36,390 nucleotides of DNA, taken from the NCBI GenBank assembly GCA_019695215.1, contig JAIBAK010000037.1, forward strand, positions 1 through 36,390, written 5' to 3'. Positions 14,600 through 22,699 of the stretch are shown piece by piece; the stretch's first letter is position 1; each line of letters begins with the position of its first letter. The stretch comes from Bacteroidia bacterium (GTDB lineage: Bacteria > Bacteroidota > Bacteroidia > UKL13-3). The notes below the pieces were generated by a model. The model was given only the letters and a program-made list of their open reading frames with translations. It made no database searches and was not told where the DNA came from. The translations under genes were made by a program, and so were the position numbers.

Positions 14600-16257
14600 A
14601 GGCCAACCAGTTCTTTGGCATTGGCCCGCGCACTGTCGGTGGGTTTAGCTCCGCTCAGCATTTTGGCAATTTCTTCAATTCGCTCGTCTTCCTTAAGCAA
14701 GCGGATATTGCTGCTGGTACTTTTGCTGTCGCTCTCTTTGTACACAAAAAAGTGGTGATGGGCTTTGGCTGCAATTTGCGGCAGATGGGTAATGCTGATA
14801 ACCTGATGGCGCTGTGCTAATTGTTTCATTACATCGCCCACCTGTCGGGCTGTTTCGCCCGAAATGCCCGTATCAATCTCATCAAAAATGAGGGTGGGCA
14901 AAGCCACCAGATCGGCAATCACCGTTTTGATGCATAACATCAGTCGCGACAGTTCGCCCCCCGAGGCAATTTTATTCAGCGGCTGGTAGGAAGCGCCTTT
15001 ATTGGATGCAAATAAGAGGGCAACCTGATCCAATCCGTTGGGGCCAAACTGTTCGTCAGCATATACCTGTTGCTGCATTTGAATGGCAGCATTGGGCATG
15101 CCCACCTGTTTAAGCAGTTGGTTGATACTTTTTTCAAGGTCGGGGATATGCTTTTTTCTCTTGGCCGAAATACTTTTGGCCGTTTGGATAAGTTCTTTTT
15201 GCTGAGCCGAAATTTCATTGTGCAACAGAACAATTTGTTCCTGCAGCGAATCAATTGCTCCGATATCGGTTTGTAATTGCTGCTCAATAGCGAGCAGTTC
15301 ATCTATACTGTTGCAACGGTGTTTTTTTTGCAGCGAATAGATCAAATCGAGACGGGTAGTTAAATATTCCTGTCTTTGTTTATCGGCATTTATTTCCTGT
15401 GCAATATCCCCGGCTTCCTGTGCAATATCTTTTACTTCAATCAGGGCACTGTCGGTCCGCTTATACAACTCTTCAATGCGGCTGTTAAATTTGGCTACCC
15501 GCTGCAATTGAGTACGTGCCTCCTGCAGTAAAGCGGTAACAGCACCTTCCTGTTCCAAAAGCAACTGTCCGCAGCCATGCAGGGCGGCCTGAATATCTTC
15601 GGCATTATTCAGGGTATTCAGCTCCTGTTCCACTGTTTCCTGTTCACCGGATTGAAGGTTAGCTTCAGTAAGTTCGTTCAGCAAAAACTGTTTGTAATCC
15701 TGATCGCGTTTTGCCGCATCTTCTTTAGCGGTTAAATCGAGCAGTTTTTTTTGCGTTTCGAGATAGGCAAAATAAGCTGCGCGGTAAGTTTCCACTTCAT
15801 TGGCAGCCTTGCTGAAAATGTCAACCATTTCCAGTTGAAACTCGCGGTTGTTCAGTTCCAGTGTTTCGTGTTGCGAGTGAATATCTACTAATTTTTCACC
15901 CAATTCTTTTACCAGCGACAGGGTAACGGGCGTATCATTAATAAAAGCCCTCGATTTTCCGGCTTCACTTATTTCCCTTCGAATAATGGTTTCATCATCG
16001 TAGTCCAAATCGTGCTGTTTGAAAAAAGATTTAAGTTTATAGGAACCTATATGAAATGTTCCTTCCACTATGCATTTTTCTTTTTTATTCCATAGCACAT
16101 TGCTGTCGGCACGTTCGCCAAGTATCAATCCCAGGGCTCCCATTAAAATGGATTTTCCGGCACCGGTTTCTCCGGTAATTGTGCTCAGGTTATTGAACAG
16201 GTCAATTTCCAGTTCGCGTATAAGCGCGTAGTTACGTATGCGTAAATGTGCTATCAC
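14596..16257 (-). CDS. recN: DNA repair ATPase RecN
   Basis: This 553-residue SMC-like protein has Walker A GETGAGKS at 29-36, a long coiled-coil middle (about 150-370), and in the C-terminal lobe the signature and Walker B LIFDEIDTGISGETA followed by SITHLPQIAAKAHHHFFVYK. RecN acts early in recombinational repair of double-strand breaks, bridging DNA ends for RecA loading. Length and motif order are normal for the family. The start is a GTG at 16257; no in-frame ATG fits because the first beta strand (AHLRIRNYALI) must be kept. The gene is the last of the bamD-rpoZ-coaBC-porD-recN series, separated from porD by 79 bases. Confidence 0.96.
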   Translation of the reverse strand: MIAHLRIRNYALIRELEIDLFNNLSTITGETGAGKSILMGALGLILGERADSNVLWNKKEKCIVEGTFHIGSYKLKSFFKQHDLDYDDETIIRREISEAGKSRAFINDTPVTLSLVKELGEKLVDIHSQHETLELNNREFQLEMVDIFSKAANEVETYRAAYFAYLETQKKLLDLTAKEDAAKRDQDYKQFLLNELTEANLQSGEQETVEQELNTLNNAEDIQAALHGCGQLLLEQEGAVTALLQEARTQLQRVAKFNSRIEELYKRTDSALIEVKDIAQEAGDIAQEINADKQRQEYLTTRLDLIYSLQKKHRCNSIDELLAIEQQLQTDIGAIDSLQEQIVLLHNEISAQQKELIQTAKSISAKRKKHIPDLEKSINQLLKQVGMPNAAIQMQQQVYADEQFGPNGLDQVALLFASNKGASYQPLNKIASGGELSRLMLCIKTVIADLVALPTLIFDEIDTGISGETARQVGDVMKQLAQRHQVISITHLPQIAAKAHHHFFVYKESDSKSTSSNIRLLKEDERIEEIAKMLSGAKPTDSARANAKELVGL

Positions 16258-16336
16258 AGGATGCTAAATTAAGGGAAGTTTGCTTAAGAAACCTCATTAC
16301 CCTGTGCAAACTTAATCACAGCAGGGCAGGTATTGC

Positions 16337-17236
16337 TCACAAAATTTTCTGGTATTTGTTGATATTGGCAATATCAATTTGCGACAGCAGGTCAATGATT
16401 TTTTGCTTATCGGCATTAGAAGTAAGCCCTTTGAAAATATTCACGAGCTCATCTGATTTAGCATCGAAAAAAGTTTTGAGGTAAATGGAATTGGGTGCAA
16501 TTTTAAAAACCTTCTGCACTTCGGCCAGGCATTTTTGAATATTATCACGTCCTTCCTCCATGTTTTTACCCATTAAATCCAAACCTAAGCGGTGGTATTG
16601 ATAATACACCTTGCGCAGGGGTTGAAACCGCGGATTAAAAATATTATCAATGAGAGAATAACGGTTGCGCGTGCTTTTATTTTCGTTCGATTTCCATCCC
16701 GGCTCAGGGGAAGTCTGGCACAGGTTTACAATATTTTGAGCTTTGGTAAAATAGGGTTTTCCGCCTTCTGCTGCATAGGTGTCGTAATCCACTCCCAGAA
16801 TCATATAGGCGTAGTAGGCCAGTAAGCTGGTGAGGTTACTCAGGTTCTGTCCGTCAAAATAGTCCATTGGCTGAAACTCGGTGTAATTGAACACCCAGTT
16901 TTCGTCATTGAAATTAAATATTTGCGAATTGTAATTACTTCCGTACACCGGCCTTCGCGACTGGATTTGTGCCGTGGCTCTGAAACTTCCGGGCAGGGTA
17001 AATTCATTTACCATAATGGTAATAGTGCAATCTATCCGCTCGTTATCCTGAATTTTATCGGTTGCCCATTTGCGGTTGTTCATAAACTCCCTGATGGAGT
17101 TTTCTAATTTTTTAAAAATACTCTTATCAGTAAGTTGTACCTGATCGGCATTTACTGTAACGGTACATTTAAAATCCTGCGCTTTGGCTGCTGTACCAAA
17201 TAGAAGTAAAATCCAAAGAATGCTCTGTTTAATCAT
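16337..17236 (-). CDS. porD: DUF4835 protein, type IX secretion protein PorD-like
   Basis: A 299-residue exported protein with a 19-residue signal peptide (IKQSILWILLLFGTAAKAQ). The features of DUF4835 are visible: FKCTVTVNADQVQ at the mature N-terminus, FMNNRKWATDKIQDNERIDC, RRPVYGSNYNSQIFNFND, and LLAYYAYMILGVDYDTYA near 140, followed by a helical C-terminal half. DUF4835 members are named PorD in annotation of type IX secretion systems; the exact role is not settled. The gene overlaps coaBC by four bases (ATGA type) and sits in the conserved series with coaBC, rpoZ and bamD. The symbol is given on family and neighbourhood grounds. Confidence 0.85.
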   Translation of the reverse strand: MIKQSILWILLLFGTAAKAQDFKCTVTVNADQVQLTDKSIFKKLENSIREFMNNRKWATDKIQDNERIDCTITIMVNEFTLPGSFRATAQIQSRRPVYGSNYNSQIFNFNDENWVFNYTEFQPMDYFDGQNLSNLTSLLAYYAYMILGVDYDTYAAEGGKPYFTKAQNIVNLCQTSPEPGWKSNENKSTRNRYSLIDNIFNPRFQPLRKVYYQYHRLGLDLMGKNMEEGRDNIQKCLAEVQKVFKIAPNSIYLKTFFDAKSDELVNIFKGLTSNADKQKIIDLLSQIDIANINKYQKIL

Positions 17237-18435
17237 GCTAAGAGTTGAATCACCTTATTAACGATGTCGCGTGCAACTTCTTGTTTGCTTTTTAAAGGGA
17301 AGGCTGAAGTTTCCAGATTTTTATCAATAATAGTAACCTGATTGGTTTCGTGTTTAAAGCCCGCACCTTTGGCTTTTAGAGAATTAAGAACTATAAAATC
17401 CAGATTTTTGTTACGAAGTTTTTTCTTCGCATTTTCTACTTCATTATCGGTTTCCAGTGCAAATCCCACTAACACCTGATTTCTGGTTTTGTTTTTACCA
17501 AGTTCAGCCAAAATATCTTTGGTCTTTTTTAATTTCAGGGTTAGTCCGGTGCTGCTCTTTTTAATTTTTTTGATTTCTACCTTTTGCGGAGTAAAATCAG
17601 CCACCGCAGCCGACATAACCGCTACCTGCGATTTGCGAAATTCTTTTACGGTAGTGTTAAACATATCGGCAGCCGATACCACATCAATACGTTTAATATT
17701 GGGGTGATGATGTTTTTCATCGGTAGGGCCGGTAACTAAAATCACCTCTGCTCCGTGGGCGGCAAAATCTTCGGCCAGTGCAAATCCCATTTTACCGCTC
17801 GAGTGGTTTCCGATAAACCGAACAGGATCGATATTTTCATGAGTTGGTCCTGCGGTAACCAGCACTCTTTTTCCCTTAAGCAAGGTGTCATCGGTGAGTG
17901 CATTGGTTATTTTTTCCAGAATATGCTCGGGTTCTGTCATTCGTCCTTTGCCATTCAGTCCGCTGGCTAATTCTCCGTCTTCGGCTTCAATTATCACATT
18001 GCCGAAGGATTGCAGTTTTTTCAGATTGGCCGTAACAGAAGGATGGGCGTGCATATCTAAATCCATAGCCGGTGCAATATAGGTTTTGCAACGTGCCGAG
18101 AGGTAAACAGCCAGCAACAAATTATCACAAATACCGTTGGCCATTTTTCCAATGGTGTTGGCGGTGGCAGGGGCAATAAGCAACAGGTCGGCCCACAATC
18201 CTAATTCCACATGGTTATTCCAGGTACCGTCTTCTGACGAAGAAAAGGAAGTAAGAACCGGACTTTTTGAAAGCGTACCTAATGTGAGGGGAGTAATAAA
18301 CTCTTTGGCATCGGCAGTCATTACCACTTTAACTTCGGCACCGTTTTTTACCAGCAGTCGAATAAGTATGGCCGATTTGTAAGCAGCAATACTTCCGGTA
18401 ACACCAAGCAGAATTTTTTTACCTGCCAGCAGCAT
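17233..18435 (-). CDS. coaBC: Bifunctional phosphopantothenoylcysteine decarboxylase / phosphopantothenate-cysteine ligase
   Basis: A 400-residue fusion of the flavin-dependent decarboxylase CoaC (residues 1-190) and the ligase CoaB. Visible are the FMN-site start GVTGSIAAYKSA at 11-22, the catalytic histidine in WNNHVELGLWAD (H75), GICDNLLLAVYLSARCK at 101-117, and PAMDLDM at 122-128, where the usual Asn is Asp, as in other Bacteroidota. In CoaB are VTAGPTHENIDPVRFIGNHSSGKMG, the ADFTP loop and a KIKK nucleotide-binding lysine. The enzyme carries out two consecutive steps of coenzyme A synthesis. It starts three bases after the rpoZ stop. Confidence 0.96.
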   Translation of the reverse strand: MLLAGKKILLGVTGSIAAYKSAILIRLLVKNGAEVKVVMTADAKEFITPLTLGTLSKSPVLTSFSSSEDGTWNNHVELGLWADLLLIAPATANTIGKMANGICDNLLLAVYLSARCKTYIAPAMDLDMHAHPSVTANLKKLQSFGNVIIEAEDGELASGLNGKGRMTEPEHILEKITNALTDDTLLKGKRVLVTAGPTHENIDPVRFIGNHSSGKMGFALAEDFAAHGAEVILVTGPTDEKHHHPNIKRIDVVSAADMFNTTVKEFRKSQVAVMSAAVADFTPQKVEIKKIKKSSTGLTLKLKKTKDILAELGKNKTRNQVLVGFALETDNEVENAKKKLRNKNLDFIVLNSLKAKGAGFKHETNQVTIIDKNLETSAFPLKSKQEVARDIVNKVIQLLA

Positions 18436-18438
18436 TTA

Positions 18439-18771
18439 TTACTTTGCCTCTTTAGCCGGATTACGGAAATATACTTTGTCGTTCATGAACTCCTCGGTAG
18501 CAATCATTACGGGCTTTGGAAGGCGCTCATAAAAGGTAGAAATTTCTATCTGCTCGCGGTTTTCAAAAACTTCTTCAAGTGTATCGCTGTCGGAGGCAAA
18601 TTCATGAAGCTTGCTGGTAAGTTCTTCTTTTAACTGGGAAGAAATCTGGTTGGCACGTTTTGAAATAATTGCGATTGACTCATACACGTTTCCGGTTTTG
18701 TCTTCCAGCTTGGTCATGTCGCGCGGGATGGTGCTGGTAGGTACGTTTTGATACTGTGAAATGTTGGCCAT
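18439..18771 (-). CDS. rpoZ: DNA-directed RNA polymerase omega subunit
   Basis: A 110-residue protein. The omega core is visible in the middle: DKTGNVYESIAIISKRANQIS, with the conserved arginine-alanine pair, and a following helix KEELTSKLHEFA. The C-terminal tail (KPVMIATEEFMNDKVYFRNPAKEAK) matches the Bacteroidota version, which is longer and less basic than in Proteobacteria. Omega supports assembly and stability of the polymerase by holding the beta' subunit. Its place between coaBC and bamD is characteristic for this phylum. Confidence 0.88.
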   Translation of the reverse strand: MANISQYQNVPTSTIPRDMTKLEDKTGNVYESIAIISKRANQISSQLKEELTSKLHEFASDSDTLEEVFENREQIEISTFYERLPKPVMIATEEFMNDKVYFRNPAKEAK

Positions 18772-18789
18772 ATGATTTATTAATTTAAA

Positions 18790-19587
18790 TTATTTATCAA
18801 ATTTAGCGAGCAGCAATACCGTGAGTTTCGAAATTTCATCGGCCTCTTTCCGGTATTTACTGTTTGGGTAATTCTCTATAAATGCAGCGTGGGCAGTAAT
18901 GGTTTGCTGCAGTCGTTCTTTTTTCTTTTCCTCCACACTGTTTTTTGCCAGCAGGTAAGTTGACTTTAAAACTAAAAATTCAAGTTCTTCCCGCTGTGGA
19001 ATTTCAGGAAAATCACGCAACACGTTGTTGAGCGTAATAATGGCTGCCTTATAATCTTCAATGCGGTAGTACATTTTGGCATTGCGGTAGGCTTTAAATG
19101 AAAGGGTTCCCCGCAGGGCATCAATATGGGTATTGCACTCCGAAATGTATTTGCTGTCGGGAAAAATATTGGTGAACAGCTTAAATTCTTCAATGGCTTT
19201 GTAAATATTGCTCGGGTCAAGTTCTGCCGCATAGGTATCTTTCATCAGGCAGGTGGCGTACATGTAATAACATTCTTCCACCCGTTTTCCGCTTGGAAAA
19301 TTCTCTACGTAAGTTTTAAAAAGGTAGCCGCTGATGGTATAATTTCTCAACTCAAAATTACAATACGCATTGTAGTAAAGCATTTCCTCTGCTTTATCGC
19401 TGTTGTTGTAATAATCCTGAAGCTGCTCATACAGGGTAAGGGCCCGGAAATAGTCTTTTTTGGCATAATACTTTTCTGCTGCGGCCAGTTTTTTGGGGTA
19501 GTCACCGCTTTTTACCAAACGGTTAAACCTGCTGCACGAACTTGCCAGCAAAAGAAGGAAAAGAAATATGGTTACTTGTAAACGCAC
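18790..19587 (-). CDS. bamD: Outer membrane assembly lipoprotein BamD
   Basis: A 265-residue lipoprotein with lipobox LASSC (about 14-18), so it is anchored by Cys18. Five TPR-like helical repeats follow: KKLAAAEKYYAKKDYFRAL, MLYYNAYCNFELRNYTIS, AIEEFKLFTNIFPDSKYI and AAIITLNNVLRDFPEIPQ among them, and the family end (FIENYPNSKYRKEADEI). BamD works with BamA in inserting outer-membrane barrel proteins. The start is a GTG at 19587. A well-formed promoter lies upstream (19602-19633), so it is the first gene of the bamD-rpoZ-coaBC-porD-recN series. Confidence 0.94.
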   Translation of the reverse strand: MRLQVTIFLFLLLLASSCSRFNRLVKSGDYPKKLAAAEKYYAKKDYFRALTLYEQLQDYYNNSDKAEEMLYYNAYCNFELRNYTISGYLFKTYVENFPSGKRVEECYYMYATCLMKDTYAAELDPSNIYKAIEEFKLFTNIFPDSKYISECNTHIDALRGTLSFKAYRNAKMYYRIEDYKAAIITLNNVLRDFPEIPQREELEFLVLKSTYLLAKNSVEEKKKERLQQTITAHAAFIENYPNSKYRKEADEISKLTVLLLAKFDK

Positions 19588-19601
19588 TTTTTACGAAACT
19601 G

Positions 19602-19633
19602 CAAAAGTAAGGGAAATATTGCCCCTTTTACAA
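19602..19633 (-). promoter_or_regulatory. Promoter of the bamD-recN series
   Basis: On the minus strand: -33 TTG (19631-19633), a 21-base spacer, then -7 TACTTTTG (19602-19609), a full match to TAnnTTTG. The GTG start of bamD lies 14 bases downstream, which leaves only a very short leader. Confidence 0.65.
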
Positions 19634-19652
19634 GCTTTTTTCATTTACAAAA

Positions 19653-19682
19653 TTTGATGATGACGCAAAGGAACAATCTTTG
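19653..19682 (+). promoter_or_regulatory. Promoter of the NlpC/P60 gene
   Basis: -33 TTTG (19653-19656), an 18-base spacer and -7 AATCTTTG (19675-19682, one mismatch to TAnnTTTG). The ATG of the NlpC/P60 gene lies 14 bases further on. It stands back to back with the bamD promoter, about 20 bases apart, so both may share a control region. Confidence 0.6.
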
Positions 19683-19696
19683 TAAATTGGGCGGAC

Positions 19697-20251
19697 ATGT
19701 TCAGCCGGATATTTTTTAGTTTTCTATTGGTAGGAGTTTGTTATCTTCCTAAGGCTCAGCAGCCGGTGACTGATGTGTACAAACACCGCATCGATTCCAT
19801 GATAGCGGCCGACTCGCTGGCCGAGGCCGAAAAAACACTTGTAACTACCCCGGCTAAAGCTACCCGCGAGGCAGTGGTGAAATATGCAAAAGAGTTTATG
19901 GGACTGCGTTACAGAAGAGGAGGAGGTAGCAATAAAGGCTTTGATTGTTCGGGCTTTACGTCCTATATTTTTGCTCATTTCGGGGTTAAGTTGCCGCATA
20001 CTTCTTCAGGACAGTCGCTTTATGGCATTGATGTGCCGGCAGCCAAACTGATGAAAGGGGATTTAATCTTTTTTAAGGGAGCTAATATGCGCAGGCGAAC
20101 CATAGGGCATGTGGGAATTGTGATTTCAGAAAAAGGAGAACCGGTGCGGTTTATTCATTCTTCCACATCCGAAGGAATTCGGATTGACTACCTGAGCTCG
20201 TATTACTACCGCCTAAGGTTTGTAAAAGGCAAACGTATTTTGTTTGAGTAA
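19697..20251 (+). CDS. NlpC/P60 family peptidoglycan endopeptidase
   Basis: A 184-residue exported protein. After a signal peptide (FSRIFFSFLLVGVCYLPKAQ) and a linker of about 40 residues comes one NlpC/P60 domain with all three parts of the active site: the cysteine in GFDCSGFTSYIF (C80 or close), the histidine in RTIGHVGIVI, and a second histidine in RFIHSSTSEGI. LMKGDLIFFKG is the usual strand before the first histidine. Such enzymes cut the D-Glu-diaminopimelate bond of cell-wall peptides. The Spr/YafL-like single-domain layout suggests a role in wall growth. It converges on the sigma-54 activator gene with a gap of three bases. Confidence 0.93.
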   Translation: MFSRIFFSFLLVGVCYLPKAQQPVTDVYKHRIDSMIAADSLAEAEKTLVTTPAKATREAVVKYAKEFMGLRYRRGGGSNKGFDCSGFTSYIFAHFGVKLPHTSSGQSLYGIDVPAAKLMKGDLIFFKGANMRRRTIGHVGIVISEKGEPVRFIHSSTSEGIRIDYLSSYYYRLRFVKGKRILFE

Positions 20252-20254
20252 AAA

Positions 20255-21613
20255 CTACTCGATATGATATTCTTTCATCAGCCGGTAGATGGTTGATTTT
20301 CCTATATCCAGCTTACGGGCTACCTGCAAAATATTGTGGTTGTATTTGTCGAGAAAATGTTTCAGAATTTTTATTTCATATTCGCGCATGGTAAGTTCCT
20401 CCATCATTATTTCGCTGGCTTTTGAGCTTCGCGTAAACTGAATATCGTGCGATGAAATGTTTTGTCCCGAGCACATCACCGCAGCCAAATCCATCACGGC
20501 CTTTAATTCCCTCACATTTCCGGGGTAGTGGTAGCGCAGCAGGGTATCAATGGCATCTTTTTCCAGATGAAATTTAGGGAGCTTATTTTGTCTCGAAAAG
20601 TCATCGAGAAAATGTTTAGCCAATAAAACAATATCGTTGTTACGGCTTCGTAACGGAGGTAAATGAATCGGTAATCCCAGCAAACGGTAATACAAATCCT
20701 GTCTGAAATTTCCTTTTTCCACCTCTTCAAGCAGGTTGCGGTGGGTGGCAACAATAATGCGGGCTTTGAGCGGAACCAGTTCGTTGCCTCCAACCCGGGT
20801 CATTTCTTTTTCCTGTAATACACGCAGCAATTTGGCCTGCATATCAAGGGTCATTTCGCCAATTTCATCCAGAAAAATAGTTCCCTTTCCGGCTGCTTCA
20901 AAACGCCCGATTTTGCGCGCTACCGCACCGGTAAACGAACCTTTCTCATGTCCGAACAACTCACTTTCTATCAGTTCGCGCGGAATAGCGGTAACGTTGA
21001 TGGCAACAAACGGTTCTTTTTTTCGCATTGAATTGTAGTGAATGGCTTTTGCCACCACTTCTTTTCCGGTTCCTGTTTCTCCATAAATGGAAACGGTTAT
21101 ATCCGTTTTTACAGACTTCTCCATCAGGCGAAAAACAGCTTTCATGGGGTCGCTGTTGCCAATAATGCCTGTTTGAAAATCATAGCTTTTTACCAGCTCG
21201 GCTTTCAAACTGTCAATCTCAATTTTTAATTCATTTTTTGCACGAATATTATGGAGCGTATTAATCAACCGCGTTTTGGTATCGTTGTCCTTGGTGATAT
21301 AGTCATAGGCACCCTCTTTCAGCAGGTTTACCGCGGTCGAAATATCCGTTTGTCCCGAGAGAATAATCACATTAATATCGGGGTCAAAATTTTTCACTTT
21401 TTTTAATACCTCGGCTCCTGTCATATCGGTGAGTGAGTAATCGAGGGTAATTACATCGGGTTTCTGGTGCAGGTTATTTATGCAGTCTTTTCCGGTTTTA
21501 AATTCAAAAATTTCATGATCAGGATTCAGTTCCAGAATGTATTTCAGCATCCGGCTATAAACCGCATCATCTTCCACCATAAAAATCCGGAGGGTCTGGT
21601 TGTTTTTATCCAT
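20255..21613 (-). CDS. NtrC-family sigma-54 activator response regulator
   Basis: A 452-residue protein with three domains. The receiver (about 9-120) has acidic pair E15/D16, phospho-acceptor D58 (ITLDYSLTDMTG) and K108. The AAA+ domain (about 150-375) has Walker A GETGTGKE at 178-185, the sigma-54 contact loop GSFTGA at 225-230 (consensus GAFTGA), Walker B in GTIFLDEIGEM, and an arginine finger region QDLYYRLLGLPIHLPPLRSR. The C-terminal Fis-type helix-turn-helix is NHNILQVARKLDIGKSTIYRLMKEY. It turns on sigma-54 promoters when phosphorylated. No histidine kinase lies next to it; a lipoprotein and an Hpt protein gene are directly upstream on the same strand, with small gaps (8 and 27 bases). 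Confidence 0.94.
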   Translation of the reverse strand: MDKNNQTLRIFMVEDDAVYSRMLKYILELNPDHEIFEFKTGKDCINNLHQKPDVITLDYSLTDMTGAEVLKKVKNFDPDINVIILSGQTDISTAVNLLKEGAYDYITKDNDTKTRLINTLHNIRAKNELKIEIDSLKAELVKSYDFQTGIIGNSDPMKAVFRLMEKSVKTDITVSIYGETGTGKEVVAKAIHYNSMRKKEPFVAINVTAIPRELIESELFGHEKGSFTGAVARKIGRFEAAGKGTIFLDEIGEMTLDMQAKLLRVLQEKEMTRVGGNELVPLKARIIVATHRNLLEEVEKGNFRQDLYYRLLGLPIHLPPLRSRNNDIVLLAKHFLDDFSRQNKLPKFHLEKDAIDTLLRYHYPGNVRELKAVMDLAAVMCSGQNISSHDIQFTRSSKASEIMMEELTMREYEIKILKHFLDKYNHNILQVARKLDIGKSTIYRLMKEYHIE

Positions 21614-21621
21614 TTGTAGGG

Positions 21622-22248
21622 TTAGTTGTTTTTAAAAGCTCCGTAATATTCGGACGAAGTGATGGAAATGGAAGTTCCGTTTATATCATATACGGCACAG
21701 GTAAAGCCCATGCGCACATCAAGCACAGTTACACCCGATACATACTTTTTTTTGACTTCGGTAATGGTGAAAACGCTACCCGACTGATCTCCGTTTAATG
21801 TGCTCCATTTCTTCCCGCTTTCATCCGTCCATTCTATGGTAATTCCTTCAGGGTTGAAGGCGCTGGTATAAAAATAATCTCCGGTTTTAAAAAAGGTTTC
21901 AAACTCGTTATCGGTGGGCGAAGGAGGACCATGCTTCAAAATTCCTTTTGTTATTACTAATGAGTTTGGATTATTGCCGGGTCTGCCAATGGTGCTGCTG
22001 AAGATAACCGTAGGCGAATCGGGCGGGGTGGCGGTTGTTTTTGCATTGGAGGTTGTATTCACATAACTGTTCAACCCTTCATACAGGGTGAAGTTTACAG
22101 TGCCAACGGTACCGATAAAATGGTGCAGGTACGCAGAGTCAACAGGATCCGGTTTTTTAGGGATTATCGGCTCGTCAACGGGGTATTTTTTGCACGAGGC
22201 TGCAATAAGTACGATAAGGACTGCAAACAAAAGGAGCCGCTTTAACAT
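21622..22248 (-). CDS. Lipoprotein of unknown function
   Basis: A 208-residue lipoprotein: leader LKRLLLFAVLIVLIAASCKK with lipobox IAASC (Cys18), followed by a proline-rich linker (VDEPIIPKKPDPVD). The mature part is beta-rich with one FKTGDYFYTSAFNPEGITIEWTDESGKKW stretch that resembles the beta-sandwich lipoproteins common in Bacteroidota. No enzymatic motif is visible. It lies between the Hpt gene and the sigma-54 activator, eight bases before the latter, so it is probably co-transcribed; it could be an envelope sensor or simply a target of the system. Confidence 0.78.
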   Translation of the reverse strand: MLKRLLLFAVLIVLIAASCKKYPVDEPIIPKKPDPVDSAYLHHFIGTVGTVNFTLYEGLNSYVNTTSNAKTTATPPDSPTVIFSSTIGRPGNNPNSLVITKGILKHGPPSPTDNEFETFFKTGDYFYTSAFNPEGITIEWTDESGKKWSTLNGDQSGSVFTITEVKKKYVSGVTVLDVRMGFTCAVYDINGTSISITSSEYYGAFKNN

Positions 22249-22275
22249 GTTTCAAATTTAGGAAAAAGTACGATT

Positions 22276-22626
22276 TTAGGAAATATTAAAATCTTTTTCC
22301 ATTTGAAAGATTGCCGCTAAAATTTGGGTCTTTACTTCTTCAAAGGTTTGATGTACAAGTTCCCAGCGCGCCTGTTTTATGGTTTCTTTCTCAATAAAAA
22401 GAAGCTTTTCGGCAGCTCCTGTAATCCCATAAGTATTCATATTGGATTTAATTGAGTGTACCAGTTTATTCACCAGTACTTCCTCTTTGGCGGCAATACC
22501 GGCTTCTATATCGGTGAGCAGGGGGCGGGTTTCGGAAATAAAAAGTTCAATCATTTCTCTGATAAAAACTTCATTGTTGTCAGAGAGTTCTTTCAATGTC
22601 TGAATAGAGTATGGATGTTGCGACAT
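22276..22626 (-). CDS. Hpt domain phosphotransfer protein
   Basis: A 116-residue, all-helical protein. The phosphorylatable histidine is H57 in LVHSIKSNMNTYG (consensus HxxKG, with Ser-Asn in place of the glycine). Helix ends and length match single-domain Hpt proteins that carry a phosphoryl group between receiver domains in multi-step phosphorelays. It is upstream of the lipoprotein and of the sigma-54 activator on the same strand, which suggests that this response regulator is fed through a phosphorelay whose hybrid kinase is encoded elsewhere. That link is inference from proximity. Confidence 0.88.
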   Translation of the reverse strand: MSQHPYSIQTLKELSDNNEVFIREMIELFISETRPLLTDIEAGIAAKEEVLVNKLVHSIKSNMNTYGITGAAEKLLFIEKETIKQARWELVHQTFEEVKTQILAAIFQMEKDFNIS

Positions 22627-22699
22627 GGTGTTATAGAATAGTTAAGTTGAAACAGTATTACAGCATGCAAATTAACGGGTTTATTAGGAAATGAGGTAA

